Shown: positions 1-9,715 of the stretch, in pieces | Layout of the letters: every line of letters begins with the position of its first letter | Position numbering within the stretch: the first letter of the stretch is position 1 | Source: Methanobacterium alkalithermotolerans | GTDB taxonomy: Archaea; Methanobacteriota; Methanobacteria; Methanobacteriales; Methanobacteriaceae | DNA: 64,000 bases | Reading direction: 5' to 3' | Assembly: GCF_018141185.1 (NCBI RefSeq) | Contig: NZ_CP058560.1 | Location: 682,001-746,000 of the forward strand | Notes under the pieces: generated by a model | What the model was told of the DNA's origin: nothing | The model's database searches: none | Seen by the model: the letters and a program-made list of their open reading frames with translations, nothing else | Translations under genes and position numbers: made by a program

Positions 1-300
1 GGTGGATTTCCAGAATTTTTCTATATCCCGGAAAAAACCACCGGGACTATCCCCTATAACAGGGATGGCTCCCTCCTCCAGAACCATCCCGGCCAAAGAT
101 TCCACCAGCTGAGGATGGGTGGTGACCTGCTCATCTGGTTGGGCTGCCCGTAACATGTTGGGTTTCAATAAGACCCTGTCTTTTTTATTTATAAAAGATT
201 TTAATCCACCTAGATGGTTTAAGCATTCATTTAAGGATTCTTGAATTTCAAGAGGAGCATAAGAATTACACTTTGCTATAGAAATTGGTGTTTTTTCCAT
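1..300 (-). CDS. DUF362 domain protein, N-terminal part
   Basis: This is the first 100 codons of a leftward gene that runs off the left edge of the window. The start ATG at 298-300 begins MEKTPISIAKCNSY. The segment LLKPNMLRAAQPDE followed by TTHPQLVESL and IPVIGDSPGG is typical of the N-terminus of DUF362 proteins. These proteins are often fused to ferredoxin domains, and their reaction is mostly unknown. The missing C-terminal part would show whether iron-sulfur cluster motifs are present. The upstream gap to the divergent lipoprotein gene is about 200 bases of very AT-rich sequence that should hold both promoters. Confidence 0.7.
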   Translation of the reverse strand, partial: MEKTPISIAKCNSYAPLEIQESLNECLNHLGGLKSFINKKDRVLLKPNMLRAAQPDEQVTTHPQLVESLAGMVLEEGAIPVIGDSPGGFFRDIEKFWKST

Positions 301-496
301 GGAATTACCTTTTAAGTATAGATTAAGTCTATGTTGTTTTTATAGTTGCTAATAAATTTATTTAACTAATTTTTAATAATTTTTTTTAATTATTTAAAAC
401 TACAACCCTCATTAATTAAAGAAGTAAGAGGAGTATTAAATCATTTAATAAATATTTAAAGATAGATATAATAAAAAAATTGTCAGGAGGTTGCTC

Positions 497-1213
497 ATGA
501 AAAAGTATATGAGTATAGTTCTCATCCTGTGTGCCCTGGTAATTGTATGTGGTTGCACTGGTTTGGGAGGTGTAGGTTCAGGTAATGTGATTAATGAAAC
601 CCGGAGTGTTAGCGGATTTTCAGAAGTTTCTTTAAGTGGTATAGGAACCTTGATAATCACACAAGGAAATGAAGAGTCCCTTATAATAGAAGCAGATGAT
701 AATGTGTTGCCTTTTATAAAAACTCAGGTCAATAACAATAAACTGGAGATTAGTTATGATACCGGGATGCCTGCCCCCACTGAAGAAATAAAAATGTATC
801 TTACTCTTAAAGATATCAGTTCAGTGGAGATTCAGGGAACCGGAAAAGTAGAGTCCAGCCAGTTAAACACTGATAAACTGAATATCAACATTGAAGGTGC
901 CGGTAAGGCAGATATAGAAAATTTAACTGTGAATGAATTGGTAAGCAATATTTCCGGAGCAGGGCAGATATTTTTAAGTGGAAGCGCCAGTAGCCAAAAA
1001 GTAACCATAAATGGTGCAGGAAACTATCAGGCAGAAAATCTCCAAAGCATGACTGCTGAGGTAAATATAAATGGAGCAGGAAATGTTATACTTGATGTCT
1101 CTGAATTCTTAAAAGCAATTATAAGTGGAACCGGAAAGGTAGAATATACTGGAAATCCTGAGTTGGACCAGCAAATAAATGGTGCGGGAACCATAGCTAA
1201 AAAGGCGGGCTAG
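497..1213 (+). CDS. Putative DUF2807 (GIN domain) lipoprotein
   Basis: This protein of about 238 residues is probably anchored outside the membrane. It starts with a basic residue pair and a hydrophobic stretch ending in VIVCGC, which looks like a lipobox with the lipid-carrying Cys near residue 20. The rest is a series of short beta-strand repeats, each marked by G-A/T-G (GAGKADIENL, GAGQIFLSG, GAGNYQAENL, GAGNVILDV). This is the pattern of the DUF2807 'head GIN' domain, a right-handed beta-helix of unknown ligand. I chose the ATG at 497 because the strong CAGGAGG at 484-490 then lies six bases upstream; the in-frame TTG at 491 would abut it. It stands alone between a leftward gene and the mch terminator. 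Confidence 0.75.
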   Translation: MKKYMSIVLILCALVIVCGCTGLGGVGSGNVINETRSVSGFSEVSLSGIGTLIITQGNEESLIIEADDNVLPFIKTQVNNNKLEISYDTGMPAPTEEIKMYLTLKDISSVEIQGTGKVESSQLNTDKLNINIEGAGKADIENLTVNELVSNISGAGQIFLSGSASSQKVTINGAGNYQAENLQSMTAEVNINGAGNVILDVSEFLKAIISGTGKVEYTGNPELDQQINGAGTIAKKAG

Positions 1214-1354
1214 AGAATAATTCGTCCCTTATTTTTTTTTTAAAAATTCAGATTTGATATTATTCTTTTAAAGGACAGTATTATCTAAAAATTATTAATA
1301 TCCCTTAGTAAAAAATCTGCTAAAAAAGATAAATGTAAAATATTAAAAAAAGAA

Positions 1355-1375
1355 ATGAATTTTATTAAAATTCAT
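1355..1375 (-). terminator. Terminator of the mch cluster
   Basis: Read leftward, a perfect 9-base-pair inverted repeat (ATGAATTTT / AAAATTCAT, loop of three) begins 5 bases after the mch stop. It is followed by a T-rich run, TTTCTTTTTTT. This looks like an intrinsic terminator for the leftward one-carbon cluster. Confidence 0.6.
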
Positions 1376-1379
1376 CACC

Positions 1380-2342
<963 letters not shown>

Positions 2343-2392
2343 AAATTCACCTCAATAATTTTTTTTTAAATTAAATATTTAATAAAAATCAA

Positions 2393-3073
2393 CTAAACTT
2401 TTCTAGCTTCATTAAAATCAACTTCATAGATATGGGCACTGATGGAGTGAATAGTAACTGAACCTGTAGACAACTCTACCTCTCCAGCAACATACTGGGC
2501 CAGGTAGGTTAAACCAACAGCATTGGGAAACCAGGCACCGTAAATATCATGAGAACGCCACAGAGCAGTGGTGTGAAGTTTATTGTCCCTTATTTTAAAA
2601 TCCACCAGGATCATACAGGGAACTTCATCTGTTTTACTATCCTGGATGGGATCCCAGGTAATTGAAATGGCTCTTCGAGATTCATTACAATTTTTCAGGC
2701 GATTTATGGCTTCCTGAATTTGATCAATCCCTGCAAAGTGCGCCCGTAAGCGGTTTCCATAGGTGTATACAAATCCCTGCTTATCATTACTAATAAATTG
2801 CTGGGAATACTTTTCCAGTTTTTCTCCACTCCAGAAGTATCCTTCTGGAACCATTATATTTTTTATGCCCATCAGTTTGTCCTGTAAATTATTCAGATAA
2901 AAATTATCAGAAGGGGTCTTTCCCAGTGGTTTTTCAATGGTTACCATGACATTCAATAATTCTCTGGTAAGTGAGCCTCTCTCATCCTTTATTTCAACAC
3001 CATCTTCCATTATTTTTTTTACCAGGGTTTCCCATCCATCGGCGATTTCTGAAACCCTAATTAATTCTGCCAT
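2393..3073 (-). CDS. thyA: Archaeal thymidylate synthase, ThyA type
   Basis: This enzyme of 226 residues makes dTMP from dUMP. It is shorter than bacterial ThyA (about 264) and belongs to the methanogen branch, which is thought to take its C1 unit from methylene-tetrahydromethanopterin rather than folate. The probable nucleophile is Cys153 in EVPCMILVDF. Arg133-Arg134 (ESRRAISITW) matches the phosphate-binding arginines, and WRSHDIYGAWFPNAVGLTYL matches the family's dUMP-binding region. The start overlaps the methionine synthase stop by 13 bases and has a GGTGGAGG site seven bases upstream, so the two are translationally coupled. The C1 donor is inferred from family knowledge. Confidence 0.88.
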   Translation of the reverse strand: MAELIRVSEIADGWETLVKKIMEDGVEIKDERGSLTRELLNVMVTIEKPLGKTPSDNFYLNNLQDKLMGIKNIMVPEGYFWSGEKLEKYSQQFISNDKQGFVYTYGNRLRAHFAGIDQIQEAINRLKNCNESRRAISITWDPIQDSKTDEVPCMILVDFKIRDNKLHTTALWRSHDIYGAWFPNAVGLTYLAQYVAGEVELSTGSVTIHSISAHIYEVDFNEARKV

Positions 3074-4020
3074 TTAGCTGCCTCCACCATGTTTTTTAGT
3101 TTAGAAAACGCAGAGTGGCGAGATAGCATTCTCATTCCACAGTCAGGATCGATAATCATGTTTTCATTGCCCATTATATCCTGGCCCTGTTTAATAAGAT
3201 TTCTTATAGAATCTACACCTTCTACATCTTCTTTTTTGGTATCAATGCACCCAAAACCTATTTTTTTACCCTTAAAATCACTTACACTTTGGAGTAGTTG
3301 AATGTTTTTATTGATACCTGCAAATTCGCAATCAATAATATCAACTTTGAATTTTAATAGTTGATGGAATACCCCTCCCACATCTCCACATACATGTAGG
3401 GCCACCGGAACTTTTAAATCTTTGGAAATGATTTCTACACCTTTACGGGCAGTGGAAACATCCACCAATCCTGTGGAGATAAATGGTTCATCAATCTGGA
3501 TAATATTAGCTCCTGCATTTTCCAGGAATTCCGCCTCTTTTTTTAGGGCCTGGGCCATATCCATAATGGCCTCCTCTTTTTCATGAGGATTATAAAATCC
3601 TTCTATCCGTGAAGAGTAGACCATGGTACTAGGACCAGTTACAAGTCCTTTTATTCCTTTTTTATACAAATCTTCTTCAGGAAGATTTAATTTCCTTAAA
3701 TTCTTATTTAAAATATTCTTAGCATATTTCAAATCATCTGCACCTATAGAAGATAAGGGAATGCTAATTTTATTTTTTATTTTAGATAAGTGGCCTTCCA
3801 CCACCATTCCCGGTATCTTGCTTGCAAATAATGGAACCATCTCCCCCCTGAGCTGTCCATCAGAAACTATATCTATCCCTGCATTAAGCTGATCAGAAAC
3901 CGCCAGATTAATGGCGGCCTTATATGGGTCCTGAAGGCCTAAAAAGTCAGATATTTTTTCTATTGGTGATGATGGATTCTTTAAAATCACTGGATAGCTT
4001 CCAACAACAGTAGTTAGCAT
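3061..4020 (-). CDS. Core-MetE methionine synthase (MesA type)
   Basis: A methionine synthase of 319 residues that lacks the N-terminal half of ordinary MetE. The homologue in Methanothermobacter moves a methyl group from methylcobalamin to homocysteine; the natural donor is probably a corrinoid protein such as MtrA rather than a folate. The zinc site is visible: His209 and Cys211 in HVCGD, Glu232 in IDCEFAG, and Cys294 in DPDCGMRML. Asp177 lies in the QIDEPF strand. It overlaps thyA downstream. Upstream, a 268-base gap separates it from DUF1894, so it may have its own promoter. Names in use are metE and mesA; I leave the symbol empty because the two are not used uniformly. Confidence 0.9.
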   Translation of the reverse strand: MLTTVVGSYPVILKNPSSPIEKISDFLGLQDPYKAAINLAVSDQLNAGIDIVSDGQLRGEMVPLFASKIPGMVVEGHLSKIKNKISIPLSSIGADDLKYAKNILNKNLRKLNLPEEDLYKKGIKGLVTGPSTMVYSSRIEGFYNPHEKEEAIMDMAQALKKEAEFLENAGANIIQIDEPFISTGLVDVSTARKGVEIISKDLKVPVALHVCGDVGGVFHQLLKFKVDIIDCEFAGINKNIQLLQSVSDFKGKKIGFGCIDTKKEDVEGVDSIRNLIKQGQDIMGNENMIIDPDCGMRMLSRHSAFSKLKNMVEAAKWQN

Positions 4021-4288
4021 AGTATTTACCTTTTTTATGAAATTGCGTACATTTTATCTTTAATGCAAATTTTGATAGATTAGAAAATAGGTTCTATTCT
4101 ATTATTCTGATTATACCTGACCCTATAAAAATTTAATTTAATAAATAAATCCTGACCCTGGCACAATTTAATAAGGGAACATTTAAAAAAAAATCTATTC
4201 ACTTAGAAATTTAATCAAACAAATTTAACTGATTTATTGGATTTCAATAGTTAGCTTACATAATTAAAAAAAATTAGTAAAAGATTAT

Positions 4289-4594
4289 TTATTGGTGGGA
4301 AACTGCTTTTATCTTTTCAATTTCTTCTAATTCCACAGGAAGTTCCACTGCTGCGGTACCATAACATGGTTTGGTATAAGGGATAATAATGGTACCTTTT
4401 TCTTCATTTATTCCAATAGGAATAGGAGGGATGCCAATTATTCGTGCACCCAGTATTTTTTCTCCAGGTTTTATAAAAACAATTTCTCTGGCATTCTCCT
4501 GTATAATTTTAGCACAATCCTTAAATCCTGCCCGGGATAAAAGAATCTGATAGTCATCTGATTGTTGTAGATAAGTTTCAAGACAAAATGACAT
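4289..4594 (-). CDS. DUF1894 protein, methanogen-specific
   Basis: A small protein of 101 residues of unknown function, found in methanogens. It contains LSRAGFKDCAKIIQENAREIVFIKPGEKILGARIIGIPP, then a short beta-rich tail (GTIIIPYTKPCYGTAAVELP). I have divided that first motif from its context only to describe it; it spans about residues 19-57. Its start shares one base with the stop of the DUF1890 gene (TAATG-like overlap), so the two products are surely made together. The pair lies upstream of methionine synthase, thymidylate synthase and mch, an order I also recall from Methanothermobacter (MTH776-777). A role in C1 or methyl metabolism is a guess from context. Confidence 0.75.
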   Translation of the reverse strand: MSFCLETYLQQSDDYQILLSRAGFKDCAKIIQENAREIVFIKPGEKILGARIIGIPPIPIGINEEKGTIIIPYTKPCYGTAAVELPVELEEIEKIKAVSHQ

Positions 4595-5055
4595 TAAATC
4601 ACCATTTCTTCAATAGCCCTATCCAGTTTAACCCTGAGAGGGGTGGGATTGTGATAAGCTCGTGCCGAAACTATTTTTGCCCCGGTACTTTCTTCCACCT
4701 GATTTTCAAATTCTTCCAGTAATTGAGGATCTTTTTCAAATACCATAGCAATGGACGGGACCTGGAGTATATGATAAAAGGTTACAAAATAAGATACTGC
4801 TGCGTCTTTATGAGCAAAACCTAAAAGAAAATCATATGATCCTTCATCCAGGGCAACTAAACAGGAATCAATATCTATTTTACAGGTAAGGTAATGTTCT
4901 TCTGGATCTGAAATTTCCATTAGCTTCATTGCAGATGGAGTTCCAGCAATAGTAACTTCAAAACCTTTTTTCTTAAGTTGATATGCAGCATAAACTGCTA
5001 AAGGAGTCTGAGATGGTGATTCAGGACAACCCAGTAATATTAAGGCTTTTTTCAT
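4594..5055 (-). CDS. DUF1890 protein (MTH777-like)
   Basis: This 153-residue protein has an alpha/beta fold that starts with MKKALILLGCPESPSQTPLA, a P-loop-like or flavodoxin-like first strand with a Cys10-Pro pair. A second strand-loop follows at FEVTIAGTPSA. The Methanothermobacter relative was solved by a structural genomics project (as I recall, PDB 1KJN), but no function was assigned. It is coupled to DUF1894 downstream and preceded at 68 bases by a membrane protein gene. GFAHKDAAVSYFVTF and RAYHNPTPLRVKLD are probably conserved functional loops. The position in front of core-MetE and thyA suggests a link to methyl-group or corrinoid handling; nothing in the sequence proves it. Confidence 0.75.
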   Translation of the reverse strand: MKKALILLGCPESPSQTPLAVYAAYQLKKKGFEVTIAGTPSAMKLMEISDPEEHYLTCKIDIDSCLVALDEGSYDFLLGFAHKDAAVSYFVTFYHILQVPSIAMVFEKDPQLLEEFENQVEESTGAKIVSARAYHNPTPLRVKLDRAIEEMVI

Positions 5056-5123
5056 TAATTACTCCTCCTTATTATCTGAATAATTTTTAAATCTGACCAT
5101 TAAATTGAAATTCATCCTCCACA

Positions 5124-6200
5124 TCAATCCTTCTTTAAGAGAACTATATGGGATGCTACCATTGCTGAGAGGAAAATAAAGGTAAGCAGTGCGGTTCCAT
5201 TCATAGAACGATTTATTAAAAATAGTCCTATTAATGCCTGGGCAGTAAATGCACCCAGAGATCCTATTAATAGTGCTTCCCGCCCCAAATATTTCTTATC
5301 GCCATTTTCTCTTCGTTCCCGGTAGATGTGGAGCATCTTTAGTCCAATAAAGATTATGCTTGCACACCAAATTAAGAGCATAATCAAAGTAAGATAACCG
5401 AAATCATAAGACCATCCAAATATTCCCGGTAACATGTAATCTATGGTATCCTTCCTATTAACCAGTATTCCAAAAAACACTGGAAACGGCAGGCCAAATA
5501 ACAGCAGAAGAGACATGGGAAGGGATATATATCCATCTGCAAATCCGGTAGATGTGGCCCAGTATGCTGATTCGGGTTCATGGCCCAGCAAGGTAGTATT
5601 GTTAATAACCATATTTAAACTGGGTGTGGCAAATGTTTCCAGCCGCAATATTCTCAATAATGGACTAAAAATGGGCATTTGCAACGCTTGAGAAAGAAGT
5701 TCCAGTCCCCCAAAACCAGCCACCCCTGCTGCAACCATTAAAATTATTCTTTTAATGGTGAAAATAGATTTCTGGCGAAATGATTTTGAAATAAGGAAAA
5801 CCCCGATTAATAGACCAAGTAACCAAAGTAAGAGAAAAGATCGGTGCATTAATCCCCCGAAGATGGTAATGGCCACTATGATAAGATAAATAAATCCTTT
5901 TAATTTACCAATTTCTACTCCAGAGTCTTTCATCATAGGTAGAGCAGCAAGCGCCGTTATGACCGCTAAAAGTGCGATAGGTCCAAAAGGGTGTGTAAAT
6001 TCATTTTGCCCGAATGCCAGGAATAGATAAAGTGCATCAATACCAAATAGTACCGTAAATCCTATTCCTAATCCCAGAGCAACGAAAAGTACTGCACTTA
6101 AAGTCATAGGAAATAAATTCAACAGGAAAATTATCCCTAAATAAAGGATGATTCCTATTTCAATTATAAATTGCAGATGATTTTGAGCTATTAAAGCCAA
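5124..6200 (-). CDS. Unknown multi-spanning membrane protein
   Basis: I do not recognise a family. The 358-residue product is hydrophobic from end to end, with about ten predicted membrane segments and short charged loops; the longest loop, around residues 195-225, contains TTLLGHEPESAYWATSTGF. The C-terminal half has a basic loop (YRERRENGDKKYLGRE) before two last helices. The start is a TTG at 6198-6200, supported by a GGAGG six bases upstream; no ATG lies nearby. It is the first gene of the leftward cluster that continues with DUF1890, DUF1894, core-MetE, thyA and mch. It could be a transporter or a membrane sensor, but neither is shown. Confidence 0.65.
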   Translation of the reverse strand: MALIAQNHLQFIIEIGIILYLGIIFLLNLFPMTLSAVLFVALGLGIGFTVLFGIDALYLFLAFGQNEFTHPFGPIALLAVITALAALPMMKDSGVEIGKLKGFIYLIIVAITIFGGLMHRSFLLLWLLGLLIGVFLISKSFRQKSIFTIKRIILMVAAGVAGFGGLELLSQALQMPIFSPLLRILRLETFATPSLNMVINNTTLLGHEPESAYWATSTGFADGYISLPMSLLLLFGLPFPVFFGILVNRKDTIDYMLPGIFGWSYDFGYLTLIMLLIWCASIIFIGLKMLHIYRERRENGDKKYLGREALLIGSLGAFTAQALIGLFLINRSMNGTALLTFIFLSAMVASHIVLLKKD

Positions 6201-6403
6201 GTTATTCCTCCGTAAAAATAATCTAATTCTTGCCTGATTAAAATGGCAATTGAATTAAAGATTCTATATATTCATGATTTAATTAATCTGGTTATTAATA
6301 ATATCTTTAATTTTATAAATAAGCAGCTTGAAAAAATATTTGATTTTATATTACAAATTCATTGCTTAATTTAATAAACTATAATCATGGTCATTAAGGA
6401 GCT

Positions 6404-6910
6404 TCAATCAGAAATAATCTTCTGAAAAACAATCATATCTTCCCCTTTACCATTATAGTCTTTTATTACCTCTTCCCCGCCAATAATGTTGGTTTTATAA
6501 CCATGATTCTTTTTAAATCCCATTTTAGTATAAAAATCTATGGCGGTTTTATTGACTGGTTTGGTAATTAAATAGACTCTTTTACAACCCATTTTAATCA
6601 CCACCTTTAAAAACTTTTTGATTAAATCGGTACCCAGGCCCATTCCACGACAGGAGGGATGAACACATAAAAGATGAATATAGGCATCTTCTTTATTTTT
6701 TTGGGACATGAATCCAATTAAAAATCCAGCTAACTCCTTAACTTGCTTTTCATCTTCTATTTCAGCTAAAAAGACTGTATTTTGAAAAAATCTGGTGAAT
6801 ATGTGGTAAATTGAATTTCTCTCAGTAATCATTGGGCTGCAATTTAGAGCCAGATTGGCAATGGCCTGGAAATCATCTTCAACCGCATTTCTTATAATTA
6901 TATTATCCAT
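6404..6910 (-). CDS. GNAT family N-acetyltransferase
   Basis: This protein of 168 residues has the GNAT fold. The acetyl-CoA binding motif A is seen as IHLLCVHPSCRGMGLGTDLI (R/Q-x-x-G-x-G/A around residue 97), followed by the KKFLKVVIKMGCKRVYLITK helix and strand and the FYTKMGFKK motif typical of RimI-like enzymes. The substrate cannot be told from sequence; protein N-termini, ribosomal proteins or small amines are all possible. The start follows GGTGATATAA. It stands alone, 200 bases from the membrane protein gene, and is convergent with nothing. Downstream sequence is AT-rich without clear features. Confidence 0.85.
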   Translation of the reverse strand: MDNIIIRNAVEDDFQAIANLALNCSPMITERNSIYHIFTRFFQNTVFLAEIEDEKQVKELAGFLIGFMSQKNKEDAYIHLLCVHPSCRGMGLGTDLIKKFLKVVIKMGCKRVYLITKPVNKTAIDFYTKMGFKKNHGYKTNIIGGEEVIKDYNGKGEDMIVFQKIISD

Positions 6911-6980
6911 TTATATCACCATAATACCCTGATAATTTTTTTAGTAATATCTCTTGATCCATCAATGTTAAAAGCATTAA

Positions 6981-6990
6981 CTATAAATAG
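6981..6990 (+). promoter_or_regulatory. TATA box of tRNA-Ala
   Basis: CTATAAATAG lies about 40 bases before the mature tRNA 5' end, the expected place for an archaeal TATA box with a short leader. Confidence 0.6.
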
Positions 6991-7023
6991 AAAGAAATTA
7001 AAGTCTTTATGTTAATTGTAAAT

Positions 7024-7096
<73 letters not shown>

Positions 7097-7213
7097 CTTT
7101 TTTATTTTGAATTAAAAATTATTTAATTAAATCTGGGGAAAGTAGTCTAGTTATTTGATTAAATATTAAGTAGTCTATAAGAATGCATATGAATTTTTTT
7201 AAATTTTAAATAG

Positions 7214-7306
7214 ATTATTTAAAAATATTTGTCTCATGAATCAAAAACATAGATATTTAAAATAAATTATTTAAAAATATTTGTCTCATGAATCAAAAAC
7301 ATAGAT
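7214..7306. repeat. 41-base tandem direct repeat
   Basis: Two copies of a 41-base sequence (7214-7254 and 7266-7306) are identical apart from flanks and repeat with a period of 52 bases. Each contains ATTTGTCTCATGAATC. They end three bases before the stop of the DUF354 gene on the other strand. The intervening 11 bases are AT-only. No open frame of note runs through them. Confidence 0.85.
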
Positions 7307-7308
7307 TA

Positions 7309-8379
7309 CTATTTTAAAAGGAGTTTAGGGCTATTAATCGCAGTATATTTCCTTGGTTGGCCTGATGCCTCGTAAATATTATCTATAATAACTTCAAAAA
7401 GATCATCAGTGACTAATTTTTTATCACGATCATCATTCACCAGTAATCGCAGGGCAATATTTACAATTTCATCCACATCCAGAGAACGGTACATCAAACC
7501 TCGCTGTATATAAAATTTATCCACAGATAGAAGGTCTCCCGGGTAGCATGAAATTACAGGAGTGCCGGATATAGCTGCCTCACGGTTCATGGTACCCCCT
7601 GCACCAATCATAAGGTCACATTTTCTCATCAAGCTGAAAGTATCCACTGGAGGCTTGATAATGGTAACATTTTCATAATCCTGAAATATTTCTGATTGTT
7701 CTTTAAAACGAGGAATAACCAGTATGTTGGCATATTCCTTTAAAATTTCCACTATAGGAGATAATACTGATTCTCTGCAATTTGCATCAAGGTAAGAAGC
7801 TAAAGAAGGTTCAGGCCTCATTAAGATGGTTTTTGATTTTTTTAGATCAAGTCCCATATCCTGGAAAATATTTTCATTGTACTGGAAGTTTTTAAAGTGA
7901 ATAATCTCTGAAGTTCCCTGATAGCGCTGTATTTTATTAGGATCCGCGCCAAGTCTTACAATATCCCATACATCAATAGCATGAGGCATTATGATCCTAT
8001 CACATAGAGGAAGGGTTAATTTATTAGCCGCCAGGGCATGTTCATTGTCCAGGATATATACACTGGGAATGCCCAGACCAAAGGTGACTCGGGGAAGTTC
8101 TATGGAATGTTTAGATACTGCAACATCTGGTTTTTCTTTAATAATTAGTTTAGAAAGTTCATATGATCTTCTGGTGTTTTCTTCAAGTTTTTCAGCCAGG
8201 GTAACTCCATGTTTACCAATAGATTCAAATTCAAATCCGAATAGATCCATCAGGCGATGGATATCTCCAAATTTACGGGCAGTTACTATTAATTCCTCCC
8301 CTTCTTCCTGAAAATATTCTATAATATTTTTAAAAAATCGTACATGAGGAGCATTGGTAATATCTATCCAGATTTTCAT
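7309..8379 (-). CDS. DUF354 (COG1817) glycosyltransferase-like protein
   Basis: This 356-residue protein belongs to DUF354, a family with the GT-B fold of UDP-GlcNAc 2-epimerases and glycosyltransferases but no proven reaction. The N-terminal MKIWIDITNAPHVRFF is the family signature. Later landmarks are DVAVSKHSIELPRVTFGLGI, VYILDNEHALAANKLTLPL, ILMRPEPSLASY, and the nucleotide-sugar-like motif LMIGAGGTMNREAAISGTPV near residues 254-273. The start ATG follows GGTGTGATTTAA. It ends beside a 41-base tandem repeat and lies 51 bases downstream of the hypB stop, so it could be transcribed with hypA-hypB. A role in surface glycan synthesis is plausible but inferred. Confidence 0.85.
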   Translation of the reverse strand: MKIWIDITNAPHVRFFKNIIEYFQEEGEELIVTARKFGDIHRLMDLFGFEFESIGKHGVTLAEKLEENTRRSYELSKLIIKEKPDVAVSKHSIELPRVTFGLGIPSVYILDNEHALAANKLTLPLCDRIIMPHAIDVWDIVRLGADPNKIQRYQGTSEIIHFKNFQYNENIFQDMGLDLKKSKTILMRPEPSLASYLDANCRESVLSPIVEILKEYANILVIPRFKEQSEIFQDYENVTIIKPPVDTFSLMRKCDLMIGAGGTMNREAAISGTPVISCYPGDLLSVDKFYIQRGLMYRSLDVDEIVNIALRLLVNDDRDKKLVTDDLFEVIIDNIYEASGQPRKYTAINSPKLLLK

Positions 8380-8430
8380 TTAAATCACACCCGCATTGAA
8401 AAAGTTTTTAAACTCATACCATAGGTTCTT

Positions 8431-9084
8431 CTATTCTGACATAAATTTTTCCAGAGATTCAATGATTTGAGAGAGTCCTTTATTTTCTTTCAGACTGGTT
8501 TTAATAACCTGAACATCCGGATTAATTTTTTTAACATCTCCCACCATTTTATCCTCATCAGCCCCCACAGCAGCGGCAATATCAACTTTATTTATAACCA
8601 CCAGATCTGCATCTTTAAAGATTAATGGATGTTTTTCAACAGTATCATCTCCTTCGCTGACACTGATAACCACCACCCGGATATGGGACCCTAAATCAAA
8701 GTCAACCGGACAAATTAAGTTTCCCACATTTTCTATAAATAAAATATCCACTTCTTCCAGGGGCAGGTCGTGCAGGGCATGTTCCACCAGATGAGAGTCC
8801 AAATGGCATTCTTTACCAGTATTAAGACCAATAACCGGTACATCATATTTTTCAAATCGTCCGGCATCAAATTTGCTTATTACATCTCCGGCGATAACTG
8901 CCACCGGGTAGTCCATTTCCTGGATTAACTTCTCTATAAGTGAAGTTTTTCCTGATCCAATGGCTCCTAAAAAATCTACTGCAAAAACATTAGCCTTATC
9001 CAAAATTTTCTGATTTTTCTTGGCCAGTTTTCTATTGGCCAGCATAATATCGTGCTGTATTTCTATATCAGCTATCTTGTGCAT
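8431..9084 (-). CDS. hypB: Hydrogenase nickel incorporation GTPase HypB
   Basis: HypB is the GTPase that, with HypA, delivers nickel to [NiFe]-hydrogenases, which in this organism feed methanogenesis. The P-loop GAIGSGKT sits at residues 40-47 and the metal-binding segment LNTGKECHLDSHLVEHAL follows; later come FIENVGNLICP and the guanine-specifying INKVD. There is no N-terminal His-rich region, as usual in methanogens. I place the start at the ATG at 9082-9084 (MHKIADIEIQ), by comparison with the methanogen family and because GTGAT lies four bases upstream; ATGs or GTG-like codons at 9090 and 9102 are alternatives. It overlaps hypA by 17 bases, so translation is coupled. Confidence 0.95.
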   Translation of the reverse strand: MHKIADIEIQHDIMLANRKLAKKNQKILDKANVFAVDFLGAIGSGKTSLIEKLIQEMDYPVAVIAGDVISKFDAGRFEKYDVPVIGLNTGKECHLDSHLVEHALHDLPLEEVDILFIENVGNLICPVDFDLGSHIRVVVISVSEGDDTVEKHPLIFKDADLVVINKVDIAAAVGADEDKMVGDVKKINPDVQVIKTSLKENKGLSQIIESLEKFMSE

Positions 9085-9457
9085 CTTCATCACTCTTTTC
9101 AATTTTGATGTTTTTCACATTACATTCTCGCCCGGCAGTAATGTTAAGATTTCTTTCCTCACATTCGGGGCAATTTATAACAGGTACATAATGATCCAGT
9201 TCGTCAGTATTTGCTTTTCCTTTAAAACCGCATGAAAAACATTCTATTTCTATTGGAATCTCTTCCATATTAAATTTAGCCCCATTTACAATAGTATCTT
9301 CACTTAAAACCTCGAGCATAAATTTTAATTGCTCCGGATTAAGCAAGGTCATTTGGCCAAGTTCTACTGTTACCTCCAGTACTTCAATGGCTTCATTTTT
9401 TTCGGCTGCCTCGATTACGGTCTTAACAATAGCATCAGCCATAGATAATTCATGCAT
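9068..9457 (-). CDS. hypA: Hydrogenase maturation factor HypA
   Basis: HypA is the nickel carrier that works with HypB on the large subunit of [NiFe]-hydrogenase. The N-terminal Met-His2-Glu nickel site is intact. The zinc site is formed by Cys73 and Cys76 (CFSC) and Cys96 and Cys99 (CPEC). The length, 129 residues, is slightly above the usual 113-120 because of an acidic tail (EKSDEDAQDS) that overlaps the hypB start. GAGGTGG precedes the ATG. It is first in a hypA-hypB unit, divergent from prs across 258 AT-rich bases. Confidence 0.95.
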   Translation of the reverse strand: MHELSMADAIVKTVIEAAEKNEAIEVLEVTVELGQMTLLNPEQLKFMLEVLSEDTIVNGAKFNMEEIPIEIECFSCGFKGKANTDELDHYVPVINCPECEERNLNITAGRECNVKNIKIEKSDEDAQDS

Positions 9458-9715
9458 TAATCCACCTCTAATTATAATCTATCAAATTCATTTTTTAAAA
9501 TTTAAAAAAATATTTAAAAAAGTATTTTTGTAGAATAGTAATATTCCATTTTTATACATCTAATTATTATAAGAAGCTTATTAATAAAGTTAACAAATAA
9601 TAAAATTATAATTCATGATTATATAATATTCCTAAAATAAAGTATATGGATAATAGCCAATTAATTCTAAAAAAAGAAGGGATTTATGGCTTATTACAGC
9701 ACCGGGTGATTATAA

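Noticed and set aside
4110..4180. Two copies of CCTGACCCT about 35 bases apart between metE and the DUF1894 gene
   Set aside because: The match is nine bases plus loosely similar AT-rich sequence; too short to call a repeat or operator.
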